This document shows, piece by piece, positions 51,765 to 63,585 of a stretch of DNA of 64,000 nt. Every line of letters begins with the position of its first letter. Positions within the stretch are counted from its first letter, which is position 1. A model generated the notes under the pieces. That model did not search any database. It was not told the DNA's origin and saw only the letters and a list, made by a program, of their open reading frames with translations. Source of the stretch: Chromobacterium sp. ATCC 53434 (GTDB lineage Bacteria > Pseudomonadota > Gammaproteobacteria > Burkholderiales > Chromobacteriaceae); NCBI RefSeq assembly GCF_002848345.1, contig NZ_CP025429.1:4464001-4528000 (forward strand). The letters are read 5' to 3'. The translations under genes and the position numbers were made by a program.

Positions 51765-51801
51765 ATGCTGCGGCACAAGCGCCTTGTGCCGCAGCATTTT
51801 T
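51765..51801 (+). terminator. Strong terminator between precursor 2 and oxygenase 3
   Basis: ATGCTGCGGCACAAG (51765-51779) pairs perfectly over 15 bp with CTTGTGCCGCAGCAT (51783-51797) around CGC, followed by TTTT. It lies 50 bases after the precursor stop and 64 before the oxygenase 3 ATG, so oxygenase 3 would be made from read-through or a separate promoter, giving excess peptide over enzyme. Confidence 0.9.
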
Positions 51802-51864
51802 ACCGGCGCGCGCGCCGCCGGCGATATCGAACAACCCGTTTCCATACCCCCGGGACGAACGGTC

Positions 51865-53142
51865 ATGACGACAAGCATCACCGCCAGAGATGGCGACACT
51901 TTCGGACGCGCCTGGTGGCGGGACTTCATCGACCGGACCGATTCGCTGAGCCAGCCCATCGTGATCAGGGACCTGTTCCCGGCGGAACGGCTGGACTTCT
52001 ATACCCGCAAGGTGCTGGAGGTACTCGCCACCGTCAAAACCACCCAATACGGCTATCGAGCGTTCGTCGACGGCCGCCAGTTGGGGCCGGCGGACATGGA
52101 GGACTTGTTCAAAAAGGTCCCGGAGGACGATGAAACGCTGGAAGCCTGGGCGCAGCGGGCATTCGACGGCAGGAACTTCGGCATCATCCTGAACAACAGC
52201 GACAAATTCAACGAAGCGCTGGCCAGCGACGTCGCCAGCTCGCTGGCGCCGTTCTTCGCCGAGATCGGCCATCCGCGCGGCGGCGTCCAGACCACGATCT
52301 TCATCGGCAACTACGACCAGACCCCGATCGGCATCCATCAGGACGATCGCGGCGAAAGCGTGCTGCATTTCCATGTCGGCCCGGCCGACAAGACCATGTA
52401 TGTCTGGGACAAGGACGAATACGAGGCGCTGCTGAAGGACAAGAACTGGACCAAGAAGGACGTCGAGGCGCTGAAACCCTACGCGCGCGCCTATTCCTTC
52501 AGCGCCGGCGATCTGTACTACATGCCGGAAGGCACCTACCACCTCGGCGAGCAGGACGGGCTGTCGATAGGCATCACGATCTGGACCTACTGCCATACCG
52601 ACGATCTGTTGGTGCAGAACCTGCACCAGCAGATGCTGAAGCAGATACCGGTCAAGAAAACCCCGGACTTCCATCACGACAACCGCCCGCTGGACGACAC
52701 CAGCGGCCTGGACGACATCGTCAGGAAATACGCCGTCACCGACGAATGCAAGCATCTGAATTACGGCGACCTGCTCAGGGCGGCCTACCAGGACTGGCGC
52801 TACGGCATACACAGCAACGGCGGCTACCGCAACAAGCCTATGCCGCGCGCCGACGACGACAAGGCCGATTTTCAGCCCGGCGACCTGCTCCGGCTGGAGG
52901 CCCCGTACCGGATACTGATACGCGAATCGATCGCCACCGAGAAGATGTATCTCTACGTCCGCTGCGAAAAGATCGAGTTCCGCTATTTCGCCTGCCTGAT
53001 CCCGTTCATCGAACGCATCAACCGCGGCGAAGCCGTCCGCGTCGACGCGCTGCTGGCGCTGCTGGATCCAAGCTGGCCACCGCGCATCGGGCTGCACCTG
53101 TTGAACGAGTTGTACCGCTGCCGGGGCGTGGCCAAGCTCTAA
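51865..53142 (+). CDS. JmjC/cupin-fold oxygenase-like protein 3
   Basis: 425 residues, third paralog: WWRDFIDRTDSLSQPIVIRD, metal triad GIHQD (H158, D160) and TYHLG (H226), K176 in GPADKTMYVW, and the C-terminal winged-helix-like region. It is closer in motif to oxygenase 1 (both GIHQDxRGE) than to 2. The ATG at 51865 is chosen because the family start is MTTSITARDG... with WW at residues 17-18; upstream codons belong to the terminator region. The TAA stop is shared with the border of the MITE-like element. Confidence 0.72.
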   Translation: MTTSITARDGDTFGRAWWRDFIDRTDSLSQPIVIRDLFPAERLDFYTRKVLEVLATVKTTQYGYRAFVDGRQLGPADMEDLFKKVPEDDETLEAWAQRAFDGRNFGIILNNSDKFNEALASDVASSLAPFFAEIGHPRGGVQTTIFIGNYDQTPIGIHQDDRGESVLHFHVGPADKTMYVWDKDEYEALLKDKNWTKKDVEALKPYARAYSFSAGDLYYMPEGTYHLGEQDGLSIGITIWTYCHTDDLLVQNLHQQMLKQIPVKKTPDFHHDNRPLDDTSGLDDIVRKYAVTDECKHLNYGDLLRAAYQDWRYGIHSNGGYRNKPMPRADDDKADFQPGDLLRLEAPYRILIRESIATEKMYLYVRCEKIEFRYFACLIPFIERINRGEAVRVDALLALLDPSWPPRIGLHLLNELYRCRGVAKL

Positions 53143-53319
53143 GAGCCTGTTTACGATCTTTTTACGAGCAGCGCAGGCCAGCCCTTCGGGACGGTTTTCT
53201 GCCGGCGCATGGCTTTGTCAAACGTCCCTTGCAGTGAGCGACACTGCCGCGGGCCGTTTTTCGTGCCCTGCATCCGGCAGAATACCGTCGATGCCGCAAA
53301 AAGATCGTAAACAGGCTCT
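53142..53319. mobile_element. MITE-like element with perfect 22-bp terminal inverted repeats
   Basis: The left end starts AGAGCCTGTTTACGATC at 53142 and is mirrored perfectly over 22 bases by the right end 53298-53319. The element is about 178 bp and has no coding sequence. TAA occurs at both borders (53140-53142 and 53319-53321), suggesting a three-base target duplication of TNA as made by some IS5-family groups; this makes the functional element 53143-53318. The left TAA is the oxygenase 3 stop codon. Confidence 0.82.
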
Positions 53320-53490
53320 AAGCGCCTGTTCTCAAGGCGTTTTGAGAATGGGCAGTTGGAGCCGGCTCCCTGTGTGGAGGGACCTCCGAACAAAGGGGGA
53401 AAGGGTGGCAAGCATTTTCGGTTCAAATGTCCGCCAATGTCCAAGGACTTGCGTTGAGAGCGCCTGTAAGTCGCCGCCAGCAACGCACCG

Positions 53491-54810
53491 CTACTTCACT
53501 CCCAGCCGCTCCATCCGGTACCTCAGCGAACGGAAAGTCAGGCCCAGCCGCTTGGCCGCCTGGGTGCGGTTGTAGCGGGTGGCGTCCAGCGCCTTGACGA
53601 TGGCCTCGCGCTCGACGCGGTCCAGATAGTCCTGCAGCGGCTCGGCGCTGCCCGGCTCCGGCGCGTGCTCGGCCGGCGGCGTCAGTTGCAACTCGCCGCG
53701 GCCCAGCACCGGCCCGGAGGCCAGCGCCACCGCCCGCTCCAGGATGTTCTCCAGCTCGCGGAAGTTGCCGGGATAGGCGTAGTCCTGCAACGCTCTCAAG
53801 GCGTCGGCCGTCAGCTGCGGCGCGCCGTCGCCGCCGGCGTAGCGCCGCAGCAACCGCTGGGCGAACAAGGGAATGTCGTCGCGCAACTCGCGCAGCGGCG
53901 GCATTTTCAGCGGCAGCACATTCAGGCGGTAGTACAGGTCCTGGCGGAAGGCGCCGTCCTCGACCCCGGCCGCCAGGTCCCGGTGGGTGGCGCAGATGAT
54001 GCGCGCGTCCACCGCCTCCTCCTGGCTGGCGCCCAGCCGACGCACGGCCTTTTCCTGGATCGCGCGCAGCAGCTTGACCTGCATCGCCAGCGGCAGCTCG
54101 GCCACCTCGTCGAGAAACAGCGTGCCGCCCTGGGTCTGCTGGAAGAAGCCGTCGCGGTCGGCGTCGGCGCCGGTGAAGGCCCCCTTGCGGCAGCCGAAAA
54201 ACTCGCTCTCCATCAGGCTTTCCGGAATCGCGCCGCAGTTGACGGCGACGAAAGGCCGGCCGGCGCGCGGCCCCAGTTCGTGGATCAGCCGCGCCGCCTG
54301 CTCCTTGCCGGTGCCGGACTCGCCGCTGATGTAGACCGCCGCCTGGCTGCGCGCCAGCTTCTCCACCAGCCGCAACACGTCCCGTATCGCCGGCGATTCG
54401 CCCAACAGCCGCGGCTGCGGCGCCGGCCGGGCCGGCGACTCCACCCGCAGCGCCGACTTCACCAGGCTGCGCAGTTGCGCCAGGCTGACCGGCTTTTGCA
54501 GATAATCGAAGGCGCCGGCCTTCATCGCCCGCACCGCGTTGTCGGCGCTGCCGTAGGCGGTCAGCACCGCGATGGGCACGTCCAGGCCGGCCTCGCCGAT
54601 ATGGCGCACCACCTCCAGCCCCTCGCCGTCGGGCAGCCGCATATCAGTCAGCGCCAGATCGAAGGCGCCGGCCGCCAGCGCGCTGCGCGCCTCGGCCACG
54701 CTGCCGGCGCACACCGGCGCCAGGCCCATCTTGGCCAGCGTCAGTTCCAGCAGCTCGCGGATGTCGGGTTCGTCGTCGACGACCAGTACGCGCAACGGTG
54801 TCTTAGTCAT
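53491..54810 (-). CDS. pilR: Sigma-54-dependent response regulator PilR
   Basis: 439 residues: receiver domain with phospho-acceptor D56 (LALTDMRLPDG), AAA+ domain with GESGTGKE, the sigma-54-contact loop GAFTGA and GGTLFLDEVAELPL, and a C-terminal Fis-type helix-turn-helix (RYNRTQAAKRLGLTFRSLRY). The pairing with the downstream-oriented PilS and parC fits type IV pilus control (pilA regulation). It overlaps pilS by eight bases. Confidence 0.88.
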   Translation of the reverse strand: MTKTPLRVLVVDDEPDIRELLELTLAKMGLAPVCAGSVAEARSALAAGAFDLALTDMRLPDGEGLEVVRHIGEAGLDVPIAVLTAYGSADNAVRAMKAGAFDYLQKPVSLAQLRSLVKSALRVESPARPAPQPRLLGESPAIRDVLRLVEKLARSQAAVYISGESGTGKEQAARLIHELGPRAGRPFVAVNCGAIPESLMESEFFGCRKGAFTGADADRDGFFQQTQGGTLFLDEVAELPLAMQVKLLRAIQEKAVRRLGASQEEAVDARIICATHRDLAAGVEDGAFRQDLYYRLNVLPLKMPPLRELRDDIPLFAQRLLRRYAGGDGAPQLTADALRALQDYAYPGNFRELENILERAVALASGPVLGRGELQLTPPAEHAPEPGSAEPLQDYLDRVEREAIVKALDATRYNRTQAAKRLGLTFRSLRYRMERLGVK

Positions 54811-56358
54811 AAGCCAGGTGACCGATCAGCCGGAACACGCCGCCAGGCGGGCTGTAATCGAGCCGCGCGTCGTTGGCCTCGGCCAGCTCGCGCGCGATGT
54901 ACAGGCCCAGCCCGCTGCCGGCGCTGTCCGTGGTGAAGAAAGGTTCGAACAGGCGCGACTGGTCGGCCTCGGCCACGCCGGGGCCGTCGTCGATCACTCG
55001 CAGGATCAGGCAGTCCTCGGCGACGCCGGCCTGCAGCCGCACCGAACCGGGCCGCCGACTGCCGTGGCGCCAGGCGTTGGCCAGCAGATTGCCCAGCACC
55101 TGGGTCAGGTGGCCGCGGTCGAACAGCAGCCGGCAACCGGCCGGCGACTCGCAATGGATGGCGCCGGCCGCCTCCGGCTGCGCCATCGTGAAGTGTTCCA
55201 GCAGCTGGACCAGGAACGGCGCCAGCTCGATGGACTCGCGCTTGACGCGGTCGCGCCGGCCCAGCGTCAGCACGTCCTCGACCAGGCCGTTGATGCGCCG
55301 GCTGTTGTCCAGCATGATGCGCAACAGCCGCTGCCGCGCCGGATCGGCCTCGTCCTCGGCCAGCAGGTCGCCGGCGTGGCTGATCGCGGCCAGCGGATTG
55401 CGGATCTCGTGGGCGATGTTGGCGGTCAGCCTGCCCAGCGCCGCCAGCTTGATCCGCTTGGCCTCCTCGGCCATGTCGGCCATGTCGCGCATGAACAGCA
55501 CCACGCCGCGCAACTCGCCGTCCGGCACCGGCACCGGCACCAGTCGCCCCACCAGCTGGCGGCCGCGCACGCTGTGCTCGACGAAGGTGGACAGCGCCGG
55601 ATAGCCGTTTTCGCGCCAGCGCTGCACCAGGGGCAGCAGCTCCGGCAACAGCTGGCCGCGCTGCAGGCGGCTGAAGTAGCGCTCGGCCTGCAGATTGAAC
55701 TGGCGCAGGTGGCCGCCCTCGTCCAGCACGACGACGGCGTCGCGCTGGCTTTGCAGGATCAGCTCGTTCAGGTGGTTGAGGTTGGCGATTTCGCCGCCGC
55801 GGCGCGCGGCCAGCGCCTCGGACGCGCGCGCCATCCGCCCCAGCTGCCAGGTGGCGATGGCGGTCATGAAGCAGGCCATCGCCAGCAGCGCGCTGTAGAA
55901 CAGGTCTGACGAGCGGGCGGCGCCCATCTGGTATTCGACGCCGGCGTAGCCGAACAGCGTCAGCGTGGCGATGGCGGCGTAGAACAGCGCGTAGCGGCCC
56001 GAGGACAGCAAACCTGCGGTGGCGAGATAGGGCAGCAGCAGCAGGCCGAAGCCGCCGTGCAGACCGTCGTTCATCGCCATCAGCAGCACCATCATCGCGA
56101 TGTCGGCGGCGATAGCCAGCGTCAGCTGCAGCGTGTGGCCCAGCCGGCCGTCGCGCAGCAGGAACCAGCCGGCCACCAGCGCCAGATAGACGACGGACCA
56201 CAGGTAGAAGCGCGGTCCGCCGGCGATCAACGACTGGCCGTCGCTGCCGGACAGCAGCGACATCAGGAACAGGACCAGCAGCAGCAGGGCGCGGAAGCCG
56301 TTGACGAACAACAGCGCGGCGCGGGGCGAGAGGGCTTGCGGCTGGCCTGTCGGTCTCA

Positions 56359-56359
<1 letters not shown>
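54803..56359 (-). CDS. pilS: Sensor histidine kinase PilS
   Basis: 518 residues. Several N-terminal membrane helices (FVNGFRALLLLVLFLMSLLS, FLLRDGRLGHTLQ, TAGLLSSGRYALFYAAIATL), a PAS-like segment (DAVVVLDEGGHLRQFN), H-box in NIAHEIRNPLAAIS and ATPase boxes including VIDDGPGVAE and GSGLGLYIARELAEAN. ATG at 56359 (MRPTGQP) is chosen: it overlaps the parC stop as TGATG; an extension 12 codons upstream has no support. Confidence 0.88.
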
Positions 56360-58713
<2,354 letters not shown>

Positions 58714-58807
58714 GTTTTCTTGCTGTCTTGATCTGGATTGAGGCGCGCGGCTGCAGCCGATGGTATAGCATCTCCGACGACCGCGACCGGAATGGAGGAA
58801 TTCTACT

Positions 58808-59275
58808 ATGGCAAACAGGATAGCGTGGCACTGCCACGGTTTCGACGGCTTCAAGCCGCATGCGCTGTATCAGGTATTGCAACTGCGCGACCGCGTTTTC
58901 GTCGTGGAGCAGCAATCGATTTACGGCGATGTCGACGGTGTCGACACCCATTGCCTGCATCTGTCCGGCCGCGACGACGCCGGCCGGCTGCTGGCCTACG
59001 CGCGGCTGATCGCGCCCGGCGACAAATACCCGGACGCCGCCGCCGTCGGCCGGGTGGTGGTGGCGCCGGAAGCCCGCGGCCAGGGCCTGGGCAAGGCGCT
59101 GATGGCTCAGGCTGTGGCGCAGTGCCAGGCCCACTTCCCGGACGCGGCCATCATGCTGTCGGCCCAGCTGGACGCCAGCGCGCTGTATGCGTCCTTCGGT
59201 TTCGAGCCGGTGTCCGAGCCGTACGACGACGGCGGGATACTGCATCTGGACATGAGGCGGGCGCGGCAGCAATGA
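58808..59275 (+). CDS. GNAT acetyltransferase, ElaA-type
   Basis: 155 residues. The acetyl-CoA site is [20 protein letters not shown], and the N-terminus [20 protein letters not shown] is the ElaA signature. Substrate unknown. Divergent from parC, convergent with the TonB receptor. Confidence 0.9.
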   Translation: MANRIAWHCHGFDGFKPHALYQVLQLRDRVFVVEQQSIYGDVDGVDTHCLHLSGRDDAGRLLAYARLIAPGDKYPDAAAVGRVVVAPEARGQGLGKALMAQAVAQCQAHFPDAAIMLSAQLDASALYASFGFEPVSEPYDDGGILHLDMRRARQQ

Positions 59276-59277
59276 AA

Positions 59278-59305
59278 ACAGCCGCCTGGAAGGCGGCTGT
59301 CTTTT
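59278..59305. terminator. Terminator between elaA-like gene and TonB receptor
   Basis: ACAGCCGCC (59278-59286) pairs with GGCGGCTGT (59292-59300), followed by CTTTTG on the plus strand; it also works from the minus side (GTTTTC). Confidence 0.85.
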
Positions 59306-59318
59306 GCTGACCCGGCTA

Positions 59319-61958
59319 TCAGAACTTGTAGTTGACGTTCAGATAGTAGGTGCGGCCCCACAGGTCGGTGTCGCTGCCGGAGAAGGTGCCCGGCGTCGAG
59401 GTGTTGGTGAAGTACGGCGGCGTACGGTTGCCGACGTTCTTCACCCCGCCGCCTATCTTCAGCTTCTTCAGCGGAGAGATGGTGAAGTCCACGTCGAAGG
59501 CGGTATAGGACGGAATCCGCGCGGACTTGCCCTGCAGCGAGCCGGTCGGGGAAATCGCCGTCTCCAGGTTCTTGAAGCCGGCGTAGCTGCGCGCGGTCAT
59601 GCCCACCGAATACTTGTCATAGCTGTATTCGGCGGTGAACACGTTCTTCCAGCGCGGCTGGGCGGCATAGTCCAGCTCTTCCAGCCAGGGATCGCTAGCC
59701 AGCTTGTGGTCCTTGAAGCTCAACAGGTGGCTGTGCTGGTTTTCCAGCTTCAGCTTGCCGTAGCTGCCCAGCGACCAGTCGTAACGCAGATCGATGTCGA
59801 GGCCCGAAGTGCTCAGGCCGCCGGCGTTCTGATACGGCGTGTTCACGTAGTCGATATCGCCCAGCACGCCGGGACCGGCCGGCTTGCGGACGATGGCGCC
59901 CGGGTATTTGGCCGGATTGGTGACCACGTCCTCGAGGTCGACGGCGTTGATGACGTTCTTCTGGTTGATGCGATAGAAGTCCACCGACGCGAACAGATCC
60001 TTCACCGGCTGCAATACCACGCCCAGGCTGAAGCTGTCGTTGGTCTCCGGCTGCAGGCCCGGATTGCCGCCGCTGACGATCTTGGTGCTGCTGGCCGGGC
60101 ACTTGTTGGCCGGAATGCCCTGCTGGGCGCACTGGTCGTAATCCTTCACCGAACCGTAGGCGGTGCGGGTCAGGTTCAGCTGGGTGAACGACGGCGCCTT
60201 GAAGCCGGACGTCGCCGAGCCGCGGAACATCACTTCCTTGATCGGCCGGTACGAGAAAGCGACCTTCGGATTGATGGTGTTGCCGAAGTCGCTGTAATGG
60301 TCGCCGCGCAAGGCCAGCTGCACTTCCAGGTTCTTGGCCAGCGGCAGGTTGAATTCGCCGTAGGCGGCGAAGATGCTGTGGCTGGCGTCCAGATAGCTCT
60401 GCGGCGCGGAGTTCATCACCAGGCCTTGCTGGCTGTTCATGTCCGGCGTGCTGACCAGGGTCTCGCGCCACCACTGGATGCCGGTGGCGAAGCCGGCGGC
60501 GCCGCCCGGCAGCTGGAACAGCTCGCTCTTAGACGCCTTCAATTCCAGGGCCTGCAGGCTGGTGGACGCCTTGTTGACGTCGTAGGCCTGGTACGGCGCC
60601 AGGCTGGAAGCCGGATTGCCGTGGAGGAACGGATTGTAGGTCGGGCCGTTCGGATTGCCGGTGCCCAGCGAATCCTCCAGCGAGCTCAGGTAGTCCTGGT
60701 TATTGTTGGTGACATTGTTGCCGCTGAGGTTGACGGACGCGTCGAAATCCCAGTCCTTCAGCGTCGTCGAATAACCGAGCACGGCGTGGTAGGTGTTGCT
60801 GGTGGCCTCGCGATCGCGGCCCCAGCCTTCGTTCAGGCCGCGATAGATCGTGATGTTGTCGACGCCGGGCTTGAAGCCGGGATTTTGCTTCAGAAGGTCA
60901 TTGATCAGCTTCTGGTCGGTCGGGTAGGCGGCGTCGCCCGGGGCCAGCGTGATCGCGTTGAGGAAGTTGCTGCCGCCTTGCAGATAAGTCTTGGTCTGGT
61001 TGAAGCCCAGCTCGGCGTAGACCTGGCTGTCCGCGTCCAGCTTCTTCGTCAGCACCGACAGCACGCCGTAGCGGGTGGTGCGCGGCGAGACCTGGGCGTC
61101 GACGCGGTCATAGTCGATCGGGCAGATGGTCTGCCCGGTGGACTTGGTCACCAGCGGCAGCGGACAGTAAGGCATCGCGGTGTACTGCGATTTCGGGCTG
61201 GTGCGCCAGCCGCCCCAAGTGCTCAGATAGCGGTTGTCGTCGCCGCCGTAGCGACGGAAGTCCCGGCTCTTGATCGCGTCGTGCTTGCTGTAGAACACCG
61301 GCTCGCGATGGTAGGCGTCGAACGAGAACAGCGCGTTGTAGCCGTCCTTGTCCAAGTCGCCGGTGCCGGCCGACACGCCGGCCGCCTGCTCGGCGCCGTC
61401 GCCGGCCGAGGTCTGGCCGTATCGGGCGTAGCTGTCCACGCCCTGGTAATTGCGTTTGGTCTTGAAGTTGATCACGCCAGCGACCGCGTCGGAACCGTAG
61501 ATCGCAGAAGCGCCGTCGCGCAGGATTTCGACCGATTCGATGACCGACAGCGGCAGCGTGTTCAGGTCGGTGAAGGAGTCAGTGCCGCTTTCCAGCTGGG
61601 CATAGGTGGCCAGACGGCGACCGTTCAGCAGGACCAGCGTGTATTTGGCGTCCATGCCGCGCATGCTGGCATGGGCCGCGCCGGGCACAAAGCTGGTGCT
61701 GCTGGTGCCGGAAGTGACGCTGGAGATCGCGGTCAGGTTATCCAGCAGCTGGATGACCGTCGACGCCCCGGTCTTGGCGATGTCCTCTTTCTTCAGGACC
61801 TCGACCGGCAGTGCGCCCTGCGTATTGATTCGCTTGATGTTGGAACCGGTGATGGTCACCCGTTCCAGTTGATTGTCATTTCCATCGGCGGCGTGCGCGC
61901 AGCCGCTCCCCAGCAGGCCGATGGCGGCGATCGCCTGGGCCAGGACAGTGATTCTCAT
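59319..61958 (-). CDS. TonB-dependent outer-membrane receptor
   Basis: 879 residues. Signal peptide, then a plug with the TonB-box-like start and VTITGSNIKRINTQGALPVEVL, EILRDGASAIYGSDAVAGVI, and a beta-barrel ending WGRTYYLNVNYKF with the terminal aromatic. The long form with Gly/Asn/Ser-rich loops and the VTGSNIKR motif is typical of receptors for oligosaccharides, peptides or siderophores in this class; no adjoining sigma/anti-sigma or transporter genes tell which. Confidence 0.94.
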   Translation of the reverse strand: MRITVLAQAIAAIGLLGSGCAHAADGNDNQLERVTITGSNIKRINTQGALPVEVLKKEDIAKTGASTVIQLLDNLTAISSVTSGTSSTSFVPGAAHASMRGMDAKYTLVLLNGRRLATYAQLESGTDSFTDLNTLPLSVIESVEILRDGASAIYGSDAVAGVINFKTKRNYQGVDSYARYGQTSAGDGAEQAAGVSAGTGDLDKDGYNALFSFDAYHREPVFYSKHDAIKSRDFRRYGGDDNRYLSTWGGWRTSPKSQYTAMPYCPLPLVTKSTGQTICPIDYDRVDAQVSPRTTRYGVLSVLTKKLDADSQVYAELGFNQTKTYLQGGSNFLNAITLAPGDAAYPTDQKLINDLLKQNPGFKPGVDNITIYRGLNEGWGRDREATSNTYHAVLGYSTTLKDWDFDASVNLSGNNVTNNNQDYLSSLEDSLGTGNPNGPTYNPFLHGNPASSLAPYQAYDVNKASTSLQALELKASKSELFQLPGGAAGFATGIQWWRETLVSTPDMNSQQGLVMNSAPQSYLDASHSIFAAYGEFNLPLAKNLEVQLALRGDHYSDFGNTINPKVAFSYRPIKEVMFRGSATSGFKAPSFTQLNLTRTAYGSVKDYDQCAQQGIPANKCPASSTKIVSGGNPGLQPETNDSFSLGVVLQPVKDLFASVDFYRINQKNVINAVDLEDVVTNPAKYPGAIVRKPAGPGVLGDIDYVNTPYQNAGGLSTSGLDIDLRYDWSLGSYGKLKLENQHSHLLSFKDHKLASDPWLEELDYAAQPRWKNVFTAEYSYDKYSVGMTARSYAGFKNLETAISPTGSLQGKSARIPSYTAFDVDFTISPLKKLKIGGGVKNVGNRTPPYFTNTSTPGTFSGSDTDLWGRTYYLNVNYKF

Positions 61959-62331
61959 CTTGTTTCCCTTCGTTCATCACGATGCTCGCGCTGCATGGGC
62001 GCAAGTCTGCTCCGGCGTCGTAATCTTTCTGAAACACGCGCCAGGGTAATGAAGTTGGCATTAAATGATGCCCTCGGCAACTTTATTGCCAGCGCGGTTC
62101 GACGAAGGGTTGGCCGAACCGTTGAAAACAATTTGTTAACGTTTTGATTACGATTGTGTTTTTTTGTTAATTCGCGCCGCGACAATATTTTGTTCGTGTA
62201 TCAACGACACAACAACCGCGCGGCCGGCAGGCCGTTCCGCCGGGCTTCGGCGCCGCGACCGCCATGCCCGGCGGGACGCCGCCGATGACTTAGGCTAGAA
62301 TGTCCTGTTTTCGTCTGCGGCGTTTCCGCCC
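61959..62331. promoter_or_regulatory. Divergent region between TonB receptor and hemA
   Basis: About 370 bases. An AT-rich block near 62110-62200 (with GTTAACGTTTTGATTACG) is likely promoter for the receptor; TAGAAT at 62296-62301 is a plausible -10 for hemA. No gene is seen. Confidence 0.45.
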
Positions 62332-63585
62332 ATGCATCTGCTTGCCTTCGGACTCAACCACCACACGGCTCCGCTGTCGATACGGGAAAAGCTGGCCTTT
62401 CCGGCCGAGACCCTGCCGCGCGCGCTGGACAGCCTGGTGGCGTCGCAGGCCGCGCGGGAAGCGGCCATCGTTTCCACCTGCAACCGCACCGAGATCTATT
62501 GCAGCAGCCCGGACCCGCGCGCCGCGCTGGACTGGCTGTGCCGGTTTCACGGTCTGAGCCAGGCGGAGATCGAGCCCTATCTGTACCGGCTGGAGGCGGC
62601 CAATGCCGCGCGCCACGCGTTCAGGGTGGCTTCGGGACTGGATTCGATGGTGCTGGGCGAGACGCAGATCCTGGGCCAGCTGAAGGACGCGGTGCGCAGC
62701 GCCGAGCACGCCGGCACGCTGGGCACCTTGCTGAACGGCCTGTTCCAGCGGACCTTCGCGGTGGCCAAGGAAGTGCGGTCCAACACCGCGGTCGGCGCCA
62801 GTTCGGTGTCGATGTCGGCGGCGGCGGTCAAGCTGGCCGAGCAGATTTTCCCGTCCATCGCCGAGTTGAACGTGCTCTTCGTCGGCGCAGGCGAGATGAT
62901 AGAACTGGTGGCGACCCACTTCGCCGCGCGCAATCCGTCCTGTATCACCGTCGCCAACCGCACGCTGGAACGCGGCCAGCGGCTGGCGGAGCAGTTCGGC
63001 GGCAACGCGGTGACGCTGGCCGAGCTGCCGGAATCGCTGTCGCGCTACGACGTGGTGGTCACCTCCACCGCCAGCCAGCTGCCCATCATAGGCAAGGGCA
63101 TGGTGGAGCGGGCGATCAAGGCGCGCCGCCACCGGCCGATGTTCATGCTGGACCTGGCCGTGCCGCGCGACGTGGAGCTGGAAGTGGGCAAGCTGGACGA
63201 CGTGTTTCTGTACAGCGTCGACGACATCGCCGGCATCGTCGAGGTCGGCAAGGAGGCGCGGCAGAACGCCGCCGCCGAGGCCGAGACCATCATACAGGCC
63301 CGCGTCGCCGAGTTCAGCGACTGGCTGAAGAAGCGCGAGACGGTGCCGCTGATCCGCGCCTTGCGCGACGAGGCCGACCGCACGCGCCGCCACGCGCTGG
63401 AAGGCGCGCTGAAACAGCTGGCGCGCGGCGAGGCGCCGGAAAAAGTGCTGGAGGCGCTGTCCGTCCAGCTGACCAATAAACTGATGCACCCGCCAACCCA
63501 GGCCTTGTCCTCGGGCAGCGGCGCGGAGCACGACGCGCAGGTGCAGGCCATCGCGCGGCTTTACCGTTTACATCCGGAGTCGTAA
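62332..63585 (+). CDS. hemA: Glutamyl-tRNA reductase
   Basis: 417 residues, first committed enzyme of C5 tetrapyrrole synthesis. The catalytic Cys50 is in [10 protein letters not shown], with [16 protein letters not shown] at the start, [17 protein letters not shown], and the NADPH-binding segment [11 protein letters not shown]. It overlaps prfA by one base (TAATG). Confidence 0.96.
   Translation: MHLLAFGLNHHTAPLSIREKLAFPAETLPRALDSLVASQAAREAAIVSTCNRTEIYCSSPDPRAALDWLCRFHGLSQAEIEPYLYRLEAANAARHAFRVASGLDSMVLGETQILGQLKDAVRSAEHAGTLGTLLNGLFQRTFAVAKEVRSNTAVGASSVSMSAAAVKLAEQIFPSIAELNVLFVGAGEMIELVATHFAARNPSCITVANRTLERGQRLAEQFGGNAVTLAELPESLSRYDVVVTSTASQLPIIGKGMVERAIKARRHRPMFMLDLAVPRDVELEVGKLDDVFLYSVDDIAGIVEVGKEARQNAAAEAETIIQARVAEFSDWLKKRETVPLIRALRDEADRTRRHALEGALKQLARGEAPEKVLEALSVQLTNKLMHPPTQALSSGSGAEHDAQVQAIARLYRLHPES

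Noticed and set aside
59304..62147. 947-codon plus-strand frame over the TonB receptor
   Set aside because: Antisense shadow; composition unlike a real protein.
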